Assembly: GCA_020637335.1 (NCBI GenBank)
Contig: JACJWC010000007.1
Span: forward strand, 184,737 to 248,736
Reading direction: 5' to 3'
DNA length: 64,000 bases
Origin: Acidobacteriota bacterium
Lineage (GTDB): Bacteria; Acidobacteriota; Holophagae; Acanthopleuribacterales; Acanthopleuribacteraceae
Below the pieces are notes generated by a model that did no database searches, was not told the origin of the DNA, and was given only the letters and a program-made list of their open reading frames with translations. The position numbers and the translations under genes were made by a program. This document shows, piece by piece, positions 43,737 through 52,911 of this stretch. How positions within the stretch are numbered: position 1 is the first letter of the stretch; each line of letters opens with the position of its first letter.

Positions 43737-46700
43737 TTAGGGCTCGGTCCACAATTGGAAATTATCGAAACGGCTACTTTCCTGGGTCGCATTGAGTCCG
43801 GACATACCGGCCCGTTGGATAGCAGGGGTGAAACCCGGAATCAAAACGCGATTCAAAACCTGCGTTCCGTTAATCCACACCGAGGTACGGTTGGTCAGGG
43901 GTTCATAGGCCAGTTTCACATGCTGAGCAGTGTTGGCGACAAAGCCAGGAATATTTTGGTTGTTGGCCAAACTGATCGCCGTTCCATTGGCCAGGACTGT
44001 GTATTTCCCAGAATTATTCACAAAGCACCAAACCTGGCCATCGGCCCACCAGCCCCATCCAGCGTGATTGGCAAAGCCAACCGCCAACCACCCTGCGCCA
44101 TTTGGATTTAAGTCGGCTTGCACGGTGCAGGGTCGGTTGGAATAGTTGGCAGGGTTAAAGGGCAAGGTCAGGTTGGGGTGGTTGCCAGTTGTGCCCGTCA
44201 CAAAATAGTTAGTGCCAAAAATGGTTTCTGCCCCTGCATGCCAAGTAAATCCACCGATTTCGCTGGTGCGGTTATTTACAGGGGTTCCAGCGGCGGTTCC
44301 ATTAAAGCGGTCTCCAGCCACTATGGACATTGTTTGACTGCTGGAAAACAAAAGCTTATCCAAGTTCAAGCCACCATTCTCAAAGACAATGCGTAAAACC
44401 TGGTTGTTACCTGCGCTCAAAGGGATGTTAGGAAAGTGAATGGTTTCAAACAGGCCCCAGCCATTGGTATTGGGAATCTCTATTGAAGGCCCGCGTTGGG
44501 ATCCGTTTAGTTCGAGATGAATTCTTTTGCCATTCACCGGCGTAGCAGCGGTCACCGAGCAAATAAAGGTGCCGCTCGCCGGAATGTTGACCGTGTATTC
44601 CAACCACTCGTTGCTATCGGTCCAACCAATGGCGTAGTTGCCTCCACCCAGGCCTGCAATATCCACATCATCGGTGCGATATTGACCGCCGGTATTTCCG
44701 GCCGATGTATCATGGTACGCGATTTCAGCTCCGCCCTCATCGTAATCCTCAGCTTGGATCAGACCCGGAATTGTTCGTGCGGTCCCGCCCCAAGGCGTTT
44801 GACCGGAGGTCACGGTTAAGGAGGCGCTCTGGGAAACAACTGCACCACAAGGATTAGAAATACGGCAGGTGTAAGCGCCGGCATCGGTCGTTTGCACAGG
44901 TGAAAGGGTAAGTTGTGTTCCGGTTTGGCCGCTGATGTTGATGCCGTTCTTGCGCCACTGATAGCTCAGATTGGGTGTGCCAACCGCCGTTACGGAAAAA
45001 ATAGCGGTACCGCCAACTGGCACCGTTTGCGATTGAGGCTGGCTCGTTAAGACCGGTGAGCTGCAGGTACTTCCCGCGAACTGTTGCAGTTCAAAATTGT
45101 CTAAATACGTGGTTTGAAACGTTCCATTATGGATGTGAAATCCGGCATTTGTGATCGTTCCCGCATAACTCACTGAACGCCAATCCATGACGACCTGTCC
45201 GTTAATGGATGCTCGAGCCAAGTGATTCGCATGGTCGTATTCCAGGGCCACATGGTTATAGCCCGAAGCATTAAAGCCCGGTGCAAGACCACTTTGTAAG
45301 GCCGGTGCGGTGGTACCATCGTCGTGAACCGTGAAATTCCCATTCGAGCGCAGAAAGATCCATACTTTGCCATAGGTCCAAAAAGGGCCAGTGCTGCTGT
45401 CCGAGAAACCGATACCGCACCAACCGGCACCTTGCGGATTGAGTTGGGCTTCCAGCTTTAACACATCACCATTTGAAGGCAGGACAATGGGCAGGGTTGC
45501 AATCGCACTGGTGCCCGAGGGACTGACCGCTTGGCCATCCAAGGTTGCAGTTGCGGTAGCCGTCCAGTTGGCTCCGCCTCTTTCTGTTGTGCGGCCCTGT
45601 AAGCTCCCTTCCGCAAAATAAAACGAATCCGCCTGTTGGCTCAGGTTGGAAAAAACGGTCAATTTGGCTGCCCGGCTAAAAACCTGACCGCTGGAACCCG
45701 TCGCATCCCGCAATCGGCAACGGTACCACTTTTCATCGTTTTCCGTGAGGTTCAGGATCGTGAGCTTCCCTGTATTGGCTCCAGAAAAATGGGACCCGTT
45801 GGACAGATTAGACCACCCATTTACGCCATTGGCGCTCGTTTGCCACTGGTAGGAGATCGTTCCGTTGCCACTGGCCCCACGGGTTTCGAAAACAGCGTTG
45901 GAACCGGAGGTGAGGAAGCGGTCCAAAGGCTGTTCTTTAGCTGTTAATGCGAAACCCGCTCGATACCCGTCCTTCAATTTGGCGAAAATGTCGCGCAGGG
46001 TTCCCTGTTGCCCGCGCAGAACGCTTTGATACTGGCTGGGCAAATCCTCCGTTTTGATAAAAAACGGACCAATTGTTGCTGTCCACTCAGATTGCAAAGG
46101 GTCCAATGTACGCTCCCAGCCGCGTTCAAATAGGCTGGGCGTTAAAACATCATGATTTGTGAAATATTGGGCGCGCGCAAAGGCTCCAAATATTTTGCCA
46201 TTTTGACGGCAAACCTGACGGGCCAACGCGCCCTGAGCCATAAAGTAATAGCGGTAGCGGTGATGGTTGTCCACTACGGCTTCAGCTTGGTCAGGCGGTA
46301 ATCCACCACCGGAGACATGAATCGACTTGGTGGTTTCATGCACAATGCCTGAAAACCAGGGGCCTTCCAACAGATAATCCATATCGGTTCCCGAGGAAAC
46401 CGGATTCAGTCGGTCGTATTCGGCATAATTGACCAAATTTTCCGTGCGGGTTTGCAGCACCTCGTTTTCATCCAAATAACTAAAAGTTACTGGACCTTGA
46501 GAGGCGTCACGCAGGGAGTACCAGGATGGTAACTGGAAATAAATGACGCCCTTAAAGTCCGGGTTGTTCTGCTGGGCCAAACAGACTTCTCGCACAACTT
46601 CCTCTTGGAAATGGGTCCAAGTCTCATAAACCCATTCGGTCCAAACATTCCAATAGGTGGCATTGGAAAGGGGCACAAAGCTAATCCAGCTTGGCAAGGC

Positions 46701-47552
46701 CACCAACGAACTGTCGTCATCGTTGAACTCCAAGCGATCGGCAGGCAATTGGGAATAGCTGTACCCATGCGCTGCGGCATAAGCAGCAAAGGAGGCTGCA
46801 GCCCCTTGACTGAACAATGGGATCGCCCGTTTCGGCGCATTCAAAAAGCTGTAATAGGGATCATCATCGACCACCAGTTGGAATTGGGTTTTATGGCCTA
46901 GCCGAATGATGCGATCTGGAGAATCCACATCGCGCTCCTGGGGCAGGTCGGACCAGACGGAACTGTAAGTTCGGGTCAACTTGTTTTCATTCAGAACCAT
47001 ATAACCAAAAATTGGCCCGACAGATTGATTAGCTGGACCATCACTGTTAAAACTCACCCGAATATTACGCAAAAGCTGTTCAACTGCAGCGCGATTGGTA
47101 ATGTCCAGATGTTCGCCTGTAAAGGCAATTTTGGAGCCATTATCGCTGTCTGGCAAAGGGGCCCGAGCCCACAAAGACCCATTGCTCTTCAGAGCAAAAG
47201 CACGCCAGTTCGCGGGTTGGCTATTGATTTCAGAGGGCCAAAAAAAACCGGGCATGCGGGGGAAAGAGAAAAATCCGACAATGCGATTGCCCGTCACCGC
47301 TTCTGCGCTTTTTAAGGCGATTGAAACATTGCGAATGTCTTGGAGCCCGGCTGGGGTATTGAGATTTAATACCAGCACCTCTGCCCCATCGAAAAAGAGG
47401 CTCAAACCCTCAGCCCGCAACTTCTTTTGGTTGAGGTTTGGATAAAACCAAACCGGTGGATCTGAAGCCTGAAAGGCGGACTGAAGATAAAAATCCTGGC
47501 CAAATCCCAAGCCCGTCATCAACAATAAGTTGGCCAATACCAGACGATTCAT
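43737..47552 (-). CDS. Large secreted multidomain protein with Ig, CBM6 and laminin-G-like modules
   Basis: 1271 residues from the ATG at 47552 (GGGGGG four bases upstream). A signal peptide is followed by about 520 residues with no family recognised, containing VVDDDPYYSF, WNVWTEWVYETWTHFQEEV and GVIYFQLPSWYSL that could be a glycosidase barrel. Then come an Ig-like domain (about 545-635), a laminin-G-like module (about 645-825), a second Ig (about 832-916), a CBM6 (about 925-1070: IQAEDYDEGGAEIAYHD, DSNEWLEYTVNIP) and a second laminin-G-like module (about 1078-1271). The two LG-like modules share LNPQGAGW/LNPNGAGW and FDNFQL/LDNFEL and are an internal duplication. Most likely a carbohydrate-acting or carbohydrate-binding extracellular enzyme. 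Confidence 0.85.
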   Translation of the reverse strand: MNRLVLANLLLMTGLGFGQDFYLQSAFQASDPPVWFYPNLNQKKLRAEGLSLFFDGAEVLVLNLNTPAGLQDIRNVSIALKSAEAVTGNRIVGFFSFPRMPGFFWPSEINSQPANWRAFALKSNGSLWARAPLPDSDNGSKIAFTGEHLDITNRAAVEQLLRNIRVSFNSDGPANQSVGPIFGYMVLNENKLTRTYSSVWSDLPQERDVDSPDRIIRLGHKTQFQLVVDDDPYYSFLNAPKRAIPLFSQGAAASFAAYAAAHGYSYSQLPADRLEFNDDDSSLVALPSWISFVPLSNATYWNVWTEWVYETWTHFQEEVVREVCLAQQNNPDFKGVIYFQLPSWYSLRDASQGPVTFSYLDENEVLQTRTENLVNYAEYDRLNPVSSGTDMDYLLEGPWFSGIVHETTKSIHVSGGGLPPDQAEAVVDNHHRYRYYFMAQGALARQVCRQNGKIFGAFARAQYFTNHDVLTPSLFERGWERTLDPLQSEWTATIGPFFIKTEDLPSQYQSVLRGQQGTLRDIFAKLKDGYRAGFALTAKEQPLDRFLTSGSNAVFETRGASGNGTISYQWQTSANGVNGWSNLSNGSHFSGANTGKLTILNLTENDEKWYRCRLRDATGSSGQVFSRAAKLTVFSNLSQQADSFYFAEGSLQGRTTERGGANWTATATATLDGQAVSPSGTSAIATLPIVLPSNGDVLKLEAQLNPQGAGWCGIGFSDSSTGPFWTYGKVWIFLRSNGNFTVHDDGTTAPALQSGLAPGFNASGYNHVALEYDHANHLARASINGQVVMDWRSVSYAGTITNAGFHIHNGTFQTTYLDNFELQQFAGSTCSSPVLTSQPQSQTVPVGGTAIFSVTAVGTPNLSYQWRKNGINISGQTGTQLTLSPVQTTDAGAYTCRISNPCGAVVSQSASLTVTSGQTPWGGTARTIPGLIQAEDYDEGGAEIAYHDTSAGNTGGQYRTDDVDIAGLGGGNYAIGWTDSNEWLEYTVNIPASGTFICSVTAATPVNGKRIHLELNGSQRGPSIEIPNTNGWGLFETIHFPNIPLSAGNNQVLRIVFENGGLNLDKLLFSSSQTMSIVAGDRFNGTAAGTPVNNRTSEIGGFTWHAGAETIFGTNYFVTGTTGNHPNLTLPFNPANYSNRPCTVQADLNPNGAGWLAVGFANHAGWGWWADGQVWCFVNNSGKYTVLANGTAISLANNQNIPGFVANTAQHVKLAYEPLTNRTSVWINGTQVLNRVLIPGFTPAIQRAGMSGLNATQESSRFDNFQLWTEP

Positions 47553-47663
47553 GGCGCCCCCCAATGTATTCATAATAGTTTTGATAACTTAATAAATTTA
47601 TGAGGGGGAACCCAGTGATAAAAGTAACGAATTTCACCCGATAAATTGATGGCGCAACCCAAT

Positions 47664-47696
47664 TTCTCTAACCGTTTTCTAACGCTTTTCTAACAC
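47664..47696 (+). repeat. Three tandem 11-bp repeats upstream of the chemoreceptor
   Basis: TTCTCTAACCG, TTTTCTAACGC and TTTTCTAACAC follow one another without gaps. The 11-base period puts each copy on nearly the same face of the helix, as for a regulator binding side by side. They end 28 bases before the sigma-28-like box at 47724. Confidence 0.65.
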
Positions 47697-47723
47697 AAGT
47701 TGACTTTTCAGCTTTAAGAGGGT

Positions 47724-47731
47724 GCCGATAA
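47724..47731 (+). promoter_or_regulatory. Sigma-28-like -10 element before the chemoreceptor
   Basis: GCCGATAA is an exact match to the -10 box of FliA (sigma-28) flagellar/chemotaxis promoters and lies 43 bases before the chemoreceptor ATG. The matching -35 (TAAA-like) is poor: TTTT lies at the expected distance. Function fits the gene but is not proven. Confidence 0.45.
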
Positions 47732-47774
47732 AAGTATAAATCGTCGCTTTTCTTTTTTCAGCTTGGAGGCCCGT

Positions 47775-49529
47775 ATGACCCTTGTCCAAAAAATTGGCCT
47801 TGGTATCGGTGGGCTCTTGTTGGTCGCATTTATGATGAACCTGATGAGCCTCTTGGGTCTACGCGCGGATGGGAAGCAAATATCCAAGCTGGTTAATGAT
47901 GAAATGCGCCTGCAGAAATGTGCAGATGATTGCCGATTTGAGGCTACTCAGATGCGGCGTCTGGAAAAGGATATCTTTGTCAACTTTGGCCATACCGAGC
48001 GACAAAAGGAGTTCTTTCAAACCTACAAAGACACCGTTAAATCGTTTCAGGACAACCTGGCCGTTCTGGAATCTTACGATCAGGAGCAGGGTGAAAACGG
48101 ATTTGGAATCGATTTCAAATTAATAAAATCTTCCCTAAACGAATACCGAGCGGGTCTGGACCAGGTCGCATTTGACGTGATCGAATCGGGATTGGAGCCG
48201 ACCTTTGCCAATTCGCGCATGCGCCGCTATAAGGATGCCATCGCCACCTTTGAGACTGAGTTGGCTAAACTCGTTGAAACCATCAATACAAAAAGCGAAA
48301 CAATTGCTCTCGAAACCCTGGCCCAAAACCAAAAAACAGTGAGTTATAGTCAAGGTTTCCTTGCCTTGCTTCTGGTTCTGGGTTTAGTGATTTTTGTTGT
48401 AGTAACCCGCAGTTTAAAGCATGGGCTGAGCACTATCCGTAACGGGTTTGCCGCAATAAAACAGGAACGCGACCTTAGCCAACGCCTGGACCTAATCCGA
48501 CGGGATGAATTAGGAGAACTCAGCGCTGAAATCGACGATTTTATCGGGTTTGTTCAAACGTTGGTGGCCAATACACAAAAGCACAATACCGAGCTTCATC
48601 AACTGGCGGATACGTCCCAGACCCAATCGACCGACATCCAAAGTTTCACTGCCGACATGGCCCAAAAAGGCCAACACAGTCTTTCGGCAATGCACCAGTT
48701 ACGTCAATCGATCCAGACCCTGGCTGGAGCCGTTGAGGAAATGAGCATCACCTCTGGTCAGGTGGCACAAGGTGGCGAATCCATGCGCAAGCAAGTGGAA
48801 CTGATTCGCAACCGGTTCAAAACCATCGGCAGTGCTATTGAAGGTATCCAGAAAGCCAGCCACGGTACCGACGCGATCTGTCAAAAGGCAGTCGTTTTAT
48901 CCAATGATTCCAAGCCCATTCTGGACAATCTCTCCCATGCTGGAATTGAAATTGGCAAGGTCACCGAGGTTATCAAGAATATTGCCGAGCAAACCAACCT
49001 CTTGGCCTTAAATGCCAGTATTGAAGCCGCATCCGCAGGAGAGGCGGGCAAGGGATTTGCCGTTGTAGCTGCAGAAATCAAGACCTTGGCCCACCAAAGT
49101 GCCAGTGCCGCAGACGATATTTACCAACGTGTAGAGCGGGTACAATCGCTCACGCAGGAAACAGGGCAGATCACCCTCGAATTTGCCAATGTCTTAACCG
49201 AAATCCAAACTGCCTTGACCCAAATTACCGAACAAATCGCCAGCCATAGGACCCAGAGCTTGGAAATCAGCACCACTGTGGATCGGGCGCATCGCTCAGC
49301 GGATGAAGTCGCCACTGCGGTGGAGGAAATGACCAAAGCCATAAATCAAATCAGTGGCGAAGCAGGGAAAATGGCCGACCAATCCGAACAGGTCGGTTTG
49401 GTTCAAGGCCAGGTCAGCCAGACGATCCAAAATGCCAATGATCGGCTGGGGCGTTTGAGTGAAAGTATCAACCGGATGTTTGAGGCTTGTGCCCAAATAG
49501 AAGCGGAACTCAAACAATTCAAATGTTAA
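47775..49529 (+). CDS. Methyl-accepting chemotaxis protein
   Basis: 584 residues from the ATG at 47775 (GGAGG before it). Membrane helix 1 at about 8-30, an outer helical ligand domain of about 165 residues (four-helix-bundle style, LEKDIFVNFGHTERQKEFF), helix 2 at about 193-215, a HAMP-like linker (LSTIRNGFAAIKQERDLSQR, DELGELSAEIDDF), and the signalling tip NLLALNASIEAASAGEAGKG. C-terminal pentapeptide for CheR binding is absent. Senses an unknown attractant or repellent and signals to CheA; implies the cell is motile. Confidence 0.94.
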   Translation: MTLVQKIGLGIGGLLLVAFMMNLMSLLGLRADGKQISKLVNDEMRLQKCADDCRFEATQMRRLEKDIFVNFGHTERQKEFFQTYKDTVKSFQDNLAVLESYDQEQGENGFGIDFKLIKSSLNEYRAGLDQVAFDVIESGLEPTFANSRMRRYKDAIATFETELAKLVETINTKSETIALETLAQNQKTVSYSQGFLALLLVLGLVIFVVVTRSLKHGLSTIRNGFAAIKQERDLSQRLDLIRRDELGELSAEIDDFIGFVQTLVANTQKHNTELHQLADTSQTQSTDIQSFTADMAQKGQHSLSAMHQLRQSIQTLAGAVEEMSITSGQVAQGGESMRKQVELIRNRFKTIGSAIEGIQKASHGTDAICQKAVVLSNDSKPILDNLSHAGIEIGKVTEVIKNIAEQTNLLALNASIEAASAGEAGKGFAVVAAEIKTLAHQSASAADDIYQRVERVQSLTQETGQITLEFANVLTEIQTALTQITEQIASHRTQSLEISTTVDRAHRSADEVATAVEEMTKAINQISGEAGKMADQSEQVGLVQGQVSQTIQNANDRLGRLSESINRMFEACAQIEAELKQFKC

Positions 49530-49645
49530 GTTGAATCGGATCCCACCTGTATTTTTTGTTAAACTGCTAGCGACCTCATTAATATTGGCATTTTCCAGAG
49601 AGCAATCGGTGCGTTTTGAATTCATGATGGAGCAGGAGGAAATCC

Positions 49646-49888
49646 ATGACTTCAGGCTTGCTTATTTACCTGGCACAAGCAGTCATTTACTTAATTTTGG
49701 CCATGTATACACGCCTGATAGCCCAAGGGAAATTTCCCAAGGACCCCCAAAAAAGAGAGTCTTTTCGCAGCAATTACCCAGTGGTAAAAAATAAAATGTT
49801 GATGAATTTTTTGGCACTTATCGCGGTCGGCCTTTTCCTTTGGACCTTGTGGAAGGCATTTGGGTCTCAACTGAGTCAGGTACTCTAA
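49646..49888 (+). CDS. Small two-helix membrane protein
   Basis: 80 residues, helices at about 4-22 (GLLIYLAQAVIYLILAMYT) and 52-70 (LMNFLALIAVGLFLWTLWKA), joined by a charged stretch (KFPKDPQKRESFRSNYP). GGAGG seven bases before the ATG. No family recognised; placed after the chemoreceptor, about 115 bases away, without clear functional link. Confidence 0.7.
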   Translation: MTSGLLIYLAQAVIYLILAMYTRLIAQGKFPKDPQKRESFRSNYPVVKNKMLMNFLALIAVGLFLWTLWKAFGSQLSQVL

Positions 49889-49906
49889 CCTTCATTTGTT
49901 AAGGTT

Positions 49907-51520
49907 TTAAATGCCTACCCGCTGGAAGAAATCATTGCCTTTGTCATCGATAATGATAAAGGCGGGGAAATCGGATACCTCAATCTTCCAAACCGCTTCC
50001 ATGCCCAAATCGGCAAAGTCCAGAACTTCCACTTTGGTGATACATTCTTTGCCCAGGCGTGCAGCAGGTCCGCCGATTGAACCTAGATAGAATCCGCCGT
50101 GTTGTTTGCAGGCTTCGCGTACGGAAGCAGCACGATTACCTTTGCCCAGCATGACCATGGATGCTTTTTGGGACTGGAACAGGCCAACATAAGGATCCAT
50201 GCGTTCGGAAGTAGTCGGCCCAAAACTACCGGAAGCATAACCTTTGGGTGTTTTGGCCGGACCCGCATAATAAACGGGATGATTTTTGAAGTAATCGGGT
50301 AAGGCCTCGCCGCGATCAAGCATTTCCTTAAGCCGGGCATGGGCGATGTCACGCGCCACGATCATGGGTCCCGACAACATCACACGGGTTGCAACCGGCA
50401 AAGCACTCAGCGTTTTGAGGATGGCCTTCATCGGTTGATTGAGATCGATCTTGACGACATCTTGGCTCGCATCACTCAGATTAGAGGGCAGGAATCGGGC
50501 CGGGTGATCCTCCAGTTTCTCCAGAAACACGCCTTCTGCCGAAATTTTGGCTTTGATTTGTCGGTCTGCAGAGCAACTTACCCCGATGCCGACCGGGCAA
50601 CTGGCACCGTGGCGCGGCAGTCGAATGACCCGCACATCGTGGACAAAATATTTGCCGCCAAATTGTGCACCAATCCCCGTTTTTCGGGCGATCTCTTCGA
50701 CTTCCTTTTCTAAAGCCAAATCGCGGAAGGCGCGTCCATGGGCATTGCCCTCAGTTGGTAATTCATCCAAATACCCACAGGAAGCCAGCTTAACCGTTTT
50801 CAGATTGGCTTCTGCACTGGTCCCACCTATGACCAAAGCAAGATGGTAAGGCGGACAGGCTGCCGTGCCCAATTTGACGATGGCTTCGGCGATGAATTGA
50901 TGCATGCTTTCGGGGTTCAATAAGGCTTTGGTTTTTTGATAGAGGTAGGTTTTATTGGCAGAACCGCCACCTTTGGCAATAAATAGAAATTTGTATTCAT
51001 CGCCTTTGGTGGCATAAAGATCAATCTGGGCGGGCAGGTTGGTGCCCGTATTTTTTTCCTGGTACATGGTCAGCGGTGCCACCTGCGAGTAGCGCAAATT
51101 GTGGCGTTGATAGGTTTCAAATACACCTTCCGAAATCAGCGCTTCGTCATCGCCCTCGACCAAAACCCGATCACCGCGTTTACCCATGACGATGGCAGTT
51201 CCGGTGTCCTGACACGAAGGCAACACCATATCGGCCGCAATGACGGCATTGCGCAATAAATCCAAGGCGACAAACCGATCGTTTTCACTCGCTTCGGGAT
51301 CGGCCAGGATTTGGTGCAGTTTGGCTAAATGTTTGGCGCGTAAGAGGTGAGAGACATCTTTAAAAGCTTGAGCCGTCAACTCTTTTAAGGCCTCCCCTTT
51401 TACGACCAGAAAACTGCGGTCACCGATCTTCTCTTTGCGGACAAAATCACCTTCCAGTTTTTTGTATTCCGTGGCATCGGCAGCGAATTCAAATAGCGGT
51501 TGATATAAAAAATCAGCCAT
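49907..51520 (-). CDS. Class I (iron-sulfur) fumarate hydratase
   Basis: 537 residues, the single-chain FumA/FumB type, converting fumarate and water to malate with a 4Fe-4S cluster. Cluster cysteines lie in LPSCQDTGTA, GVSCSADRQI and a further Cys near RLGKEC in the C-terminal domain; GSFGPTTSERMDPY and AVWKIEVSDFPAFIIIDDKG are typical of the beta domain. The cluster is oxygen-sensitive, in keeping with the pyruvate:ferredoxin oxidoreductase here. Stands alone, leftward. Confidence 0.95.
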   Translation of the reverse strand: MADFLYQPLFEFAADATEYKKLEGDFVRKEKIGDRSFLVVKGEALKELTAQAFKDVSHLLRAKHLAKLHQILADPEASENDRFVALDLLRNAVIAADMVLPSCQDTGTAIVMGKRGDRVLVEGDDEALISEGVFETYQRHNLRYSQVAPLTMYQEKNTGTNLPAQIDLYATKGDEYKFLFIAKGGGSANKTYLYQKTKALLNPESMHQFIAEAIVKLGTAACPPYHLALVIGGTSAEANLKTVKLASCGYLDELPTEGNAHGRAFRDLALEKEVEEIARKTGIGAQFGGKYFVHDVRVIRLPRHGASCPVGIGVSCSADRQIKAKISAEGVFLEKLEDHPARFLPSNLSDASQDVVKIDLNQPMKAILKTLSALPVATRVMLSGPMIVARDIAHARLKEMLDRGEALPDYFKNHPVYYAGPAKTPKGYASGSFGPTTSERMDPYVGLFQSQKASMVMLGKGNRAASVREACKQHGGFYLGSIGGPAARLGKECITKVEVLDFADLGMEAVWKIEVSDFPAFIIIDDKGNDFFQRVGI

Positions 51521-51696
51521 AACGACCTCCCAAAATTGGCCTTAGAGACTAGCTTAGCAGATCTGTTCCAAACGGGAACCAAGTTCGCTCACCAAATTAG
51601 CGCAGGATTTAAACCCATTTTTCGGTGTTTCAGCATTGAGAAAAATAAGGCCCATGCGTTTCTTGATAGTCTGCAAATGGATTTTAGGAGGCATTA

Positions 51697-52257
51697 ATGG
51701 CCAGTTTTCTGTTTGCTTTTGGTTTTTTGTTCCCTAATTCATTAGGAACCGAAATTGTATCGAATATGACCAACGCTGCAGGCGCCGCTGCATCTTTGCA
51801 AAGTACCTTTTGGTATGGGCATCAATTCATTACCGATGGCAATCCATACGATGTGGCTCAAGTAACCTTTCGTGGCGCCAGAAATGCGGGCCAAACGCTG
51901 ACCGGCTTCATTTATTCGGACAGTAGTGATTCGCCGGGCAGCTCCATTGGCACGCTTGATGGCAGCGGTGTGACCTCTACCGTGGGAACCCAAACCTTAT
52001 CGCCCATGGGTACGATTTCGTTAGCTGCAAGTACTAAGTACTGGCTGGTTTTGGTGCCAAGCGATGTCAATTTCACCCTTTGGTCCCAGACAGCAGATCT
52101 GAACAATGCGGGCGTGGGCACCATTCCCAATCGATTGGCGACCAGTAACAACATGGGCTCTTCCTGGAACGCACAAACCAATGGCTCCTTTAACCTCATG
52201 TTCTCGGTGGATGGCTCGCTTACACCCGTTGAACTGCAGTCTGTTTCAATCGAATAG
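51697..52257 (+). CDS. Secreted protein, choice-of-anchor-R-like
   Basis: 186 residues with a signal peptide-like start (ASFLFAFGFLFPNSLGTE). The body (QVTFRGARNAGQTLTGFIY, STKYWLVLVPSDVNFTLW, SSWNAQTNGSFNLMFSVDG) matches the pattern of choice-of-anchor R proteins found in secreted or sorted proteins. It ends TPVELQSVSIE without an obvious sorting helix. AGGAGG precedes the ATG. Its stop codon abuts that of plsC. Function unknown; family assignment tentative. Confidence 0.7.
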   Translation: MASFLFAFGFLFPNSLGTEIVSNMTNAAGAAASLQSTFWYGHQFITDGNPYDVAQVTFRGARNAGQTLTGFIYSDSSDSPGSSIGTLDGSGVTSTVGTQTLSPMGTISLAASTKYWLVLVPSDVNFTLWSQTADLNNAGVGTIPNRLATSNNMGSSWNAQTNGSFNLMFSVDGSLTPVELQSVSIE

Positions 52258-52911
52258 CTAGTCCCATTGCGGTAGGTACAGCTGGGCAGTCAAACTGTCC
52301 AGTTCCTGCTCTAGGGCCTGGGTTAGCGTTTCGCCTTTTTGGTTAAACGTCATGGCCTGACCCACGGCTATTTGCGAACGAAAGGGCACGAAAACCCGTT
52401 CGCCTTTAGGCAATGATTTGCCCAGTCCGTGCAACAAAACGGGAACCACAGGGACGTTTACAAAATGTTGCATTAGGCGGCCAATTCCCGATTTGAAGCG
52501 GGTCCGTTGCTCGGGTTCACCGCGCGTACCTTCTGGGAAAAACAAAAGAATCCAGCCCTTTTCCAAGGCTTCGCGACAATCCGCCAGCGGATCACTGCTC
52601 CCAGCGCGCTGGATTGGAATGATGCCAACAATATTGAGGCTGAACCAGGCCAGGATGCGGTTGCGCAGGAAATAATCGGCTGCAGCCACTGGTCTCAAGC
52701 GTTTTAAACCGGACCGCGTGAGCAAACTCAGCATCATGACCGTGTCCAAGTGACTGTTGTGGTTGGCGACAATGACGGCGGGCCCAGTCTCCGGAAGTCC
52801 TGCCCCAACCCGACTGGGACCGAGCACAATCCAGACCAGGGGCCGAACCAACCACCGCACCAAAACTTTGCGCAACCACCAAGCAAACGGATTCGGTTGA
52901 TGTAAGGCCAT
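52258..52911 (-). CDS. plsC: 1-acyl-sn-glycerol-3-phosphate acyltransferase
   Basis: 217 residues. Catalytic NHNSHLD (the H-x4-D motif) and phosphate-binding FPEGTRGE are both intact; VPVVPVLLHG is motif IV. Transfers a fatty acyl group to lysophosphatidic acid at the membrane, making phosphatidic acid. Its ATG overlaps the TAA of cdsA by one base (TAATG), so it is made together with the next enzyme of phospholipid synthesis. Confidence 0.93.
   Translation of the reverse strand: MALHQPNPFAWWLRKVLVRWLVRPLVWIVLGPSRVGAGLPETGPAVIVANHNSHLDTVMMLSLLTRSGLKRLRPVAAADYFLRNRILAWFSLNIVGIIPIQRAGSSDPLADCREALEKGWILLFFPEGTRGEPEQRTRFKSGIGRLMQHFVNVPVVPVLLHGLGKSLPKGERVFVPFRSQIAVGQAMTFNQKGETLTQALEQELDSLTAQLYLPQWD

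Noticed and set aside
43737..47552. Possibility that the large protein is a two-gene fusion artefact
   Set aside because: The frame is continuous with normal codon usage and a plausible domain order, so it is one gene.
49887..49906. AACCTT / AAGGTT stem between the small membrane gene and fumarase
   Set aside because: Only six base pairs with four T following; too weak to call as a terminator.
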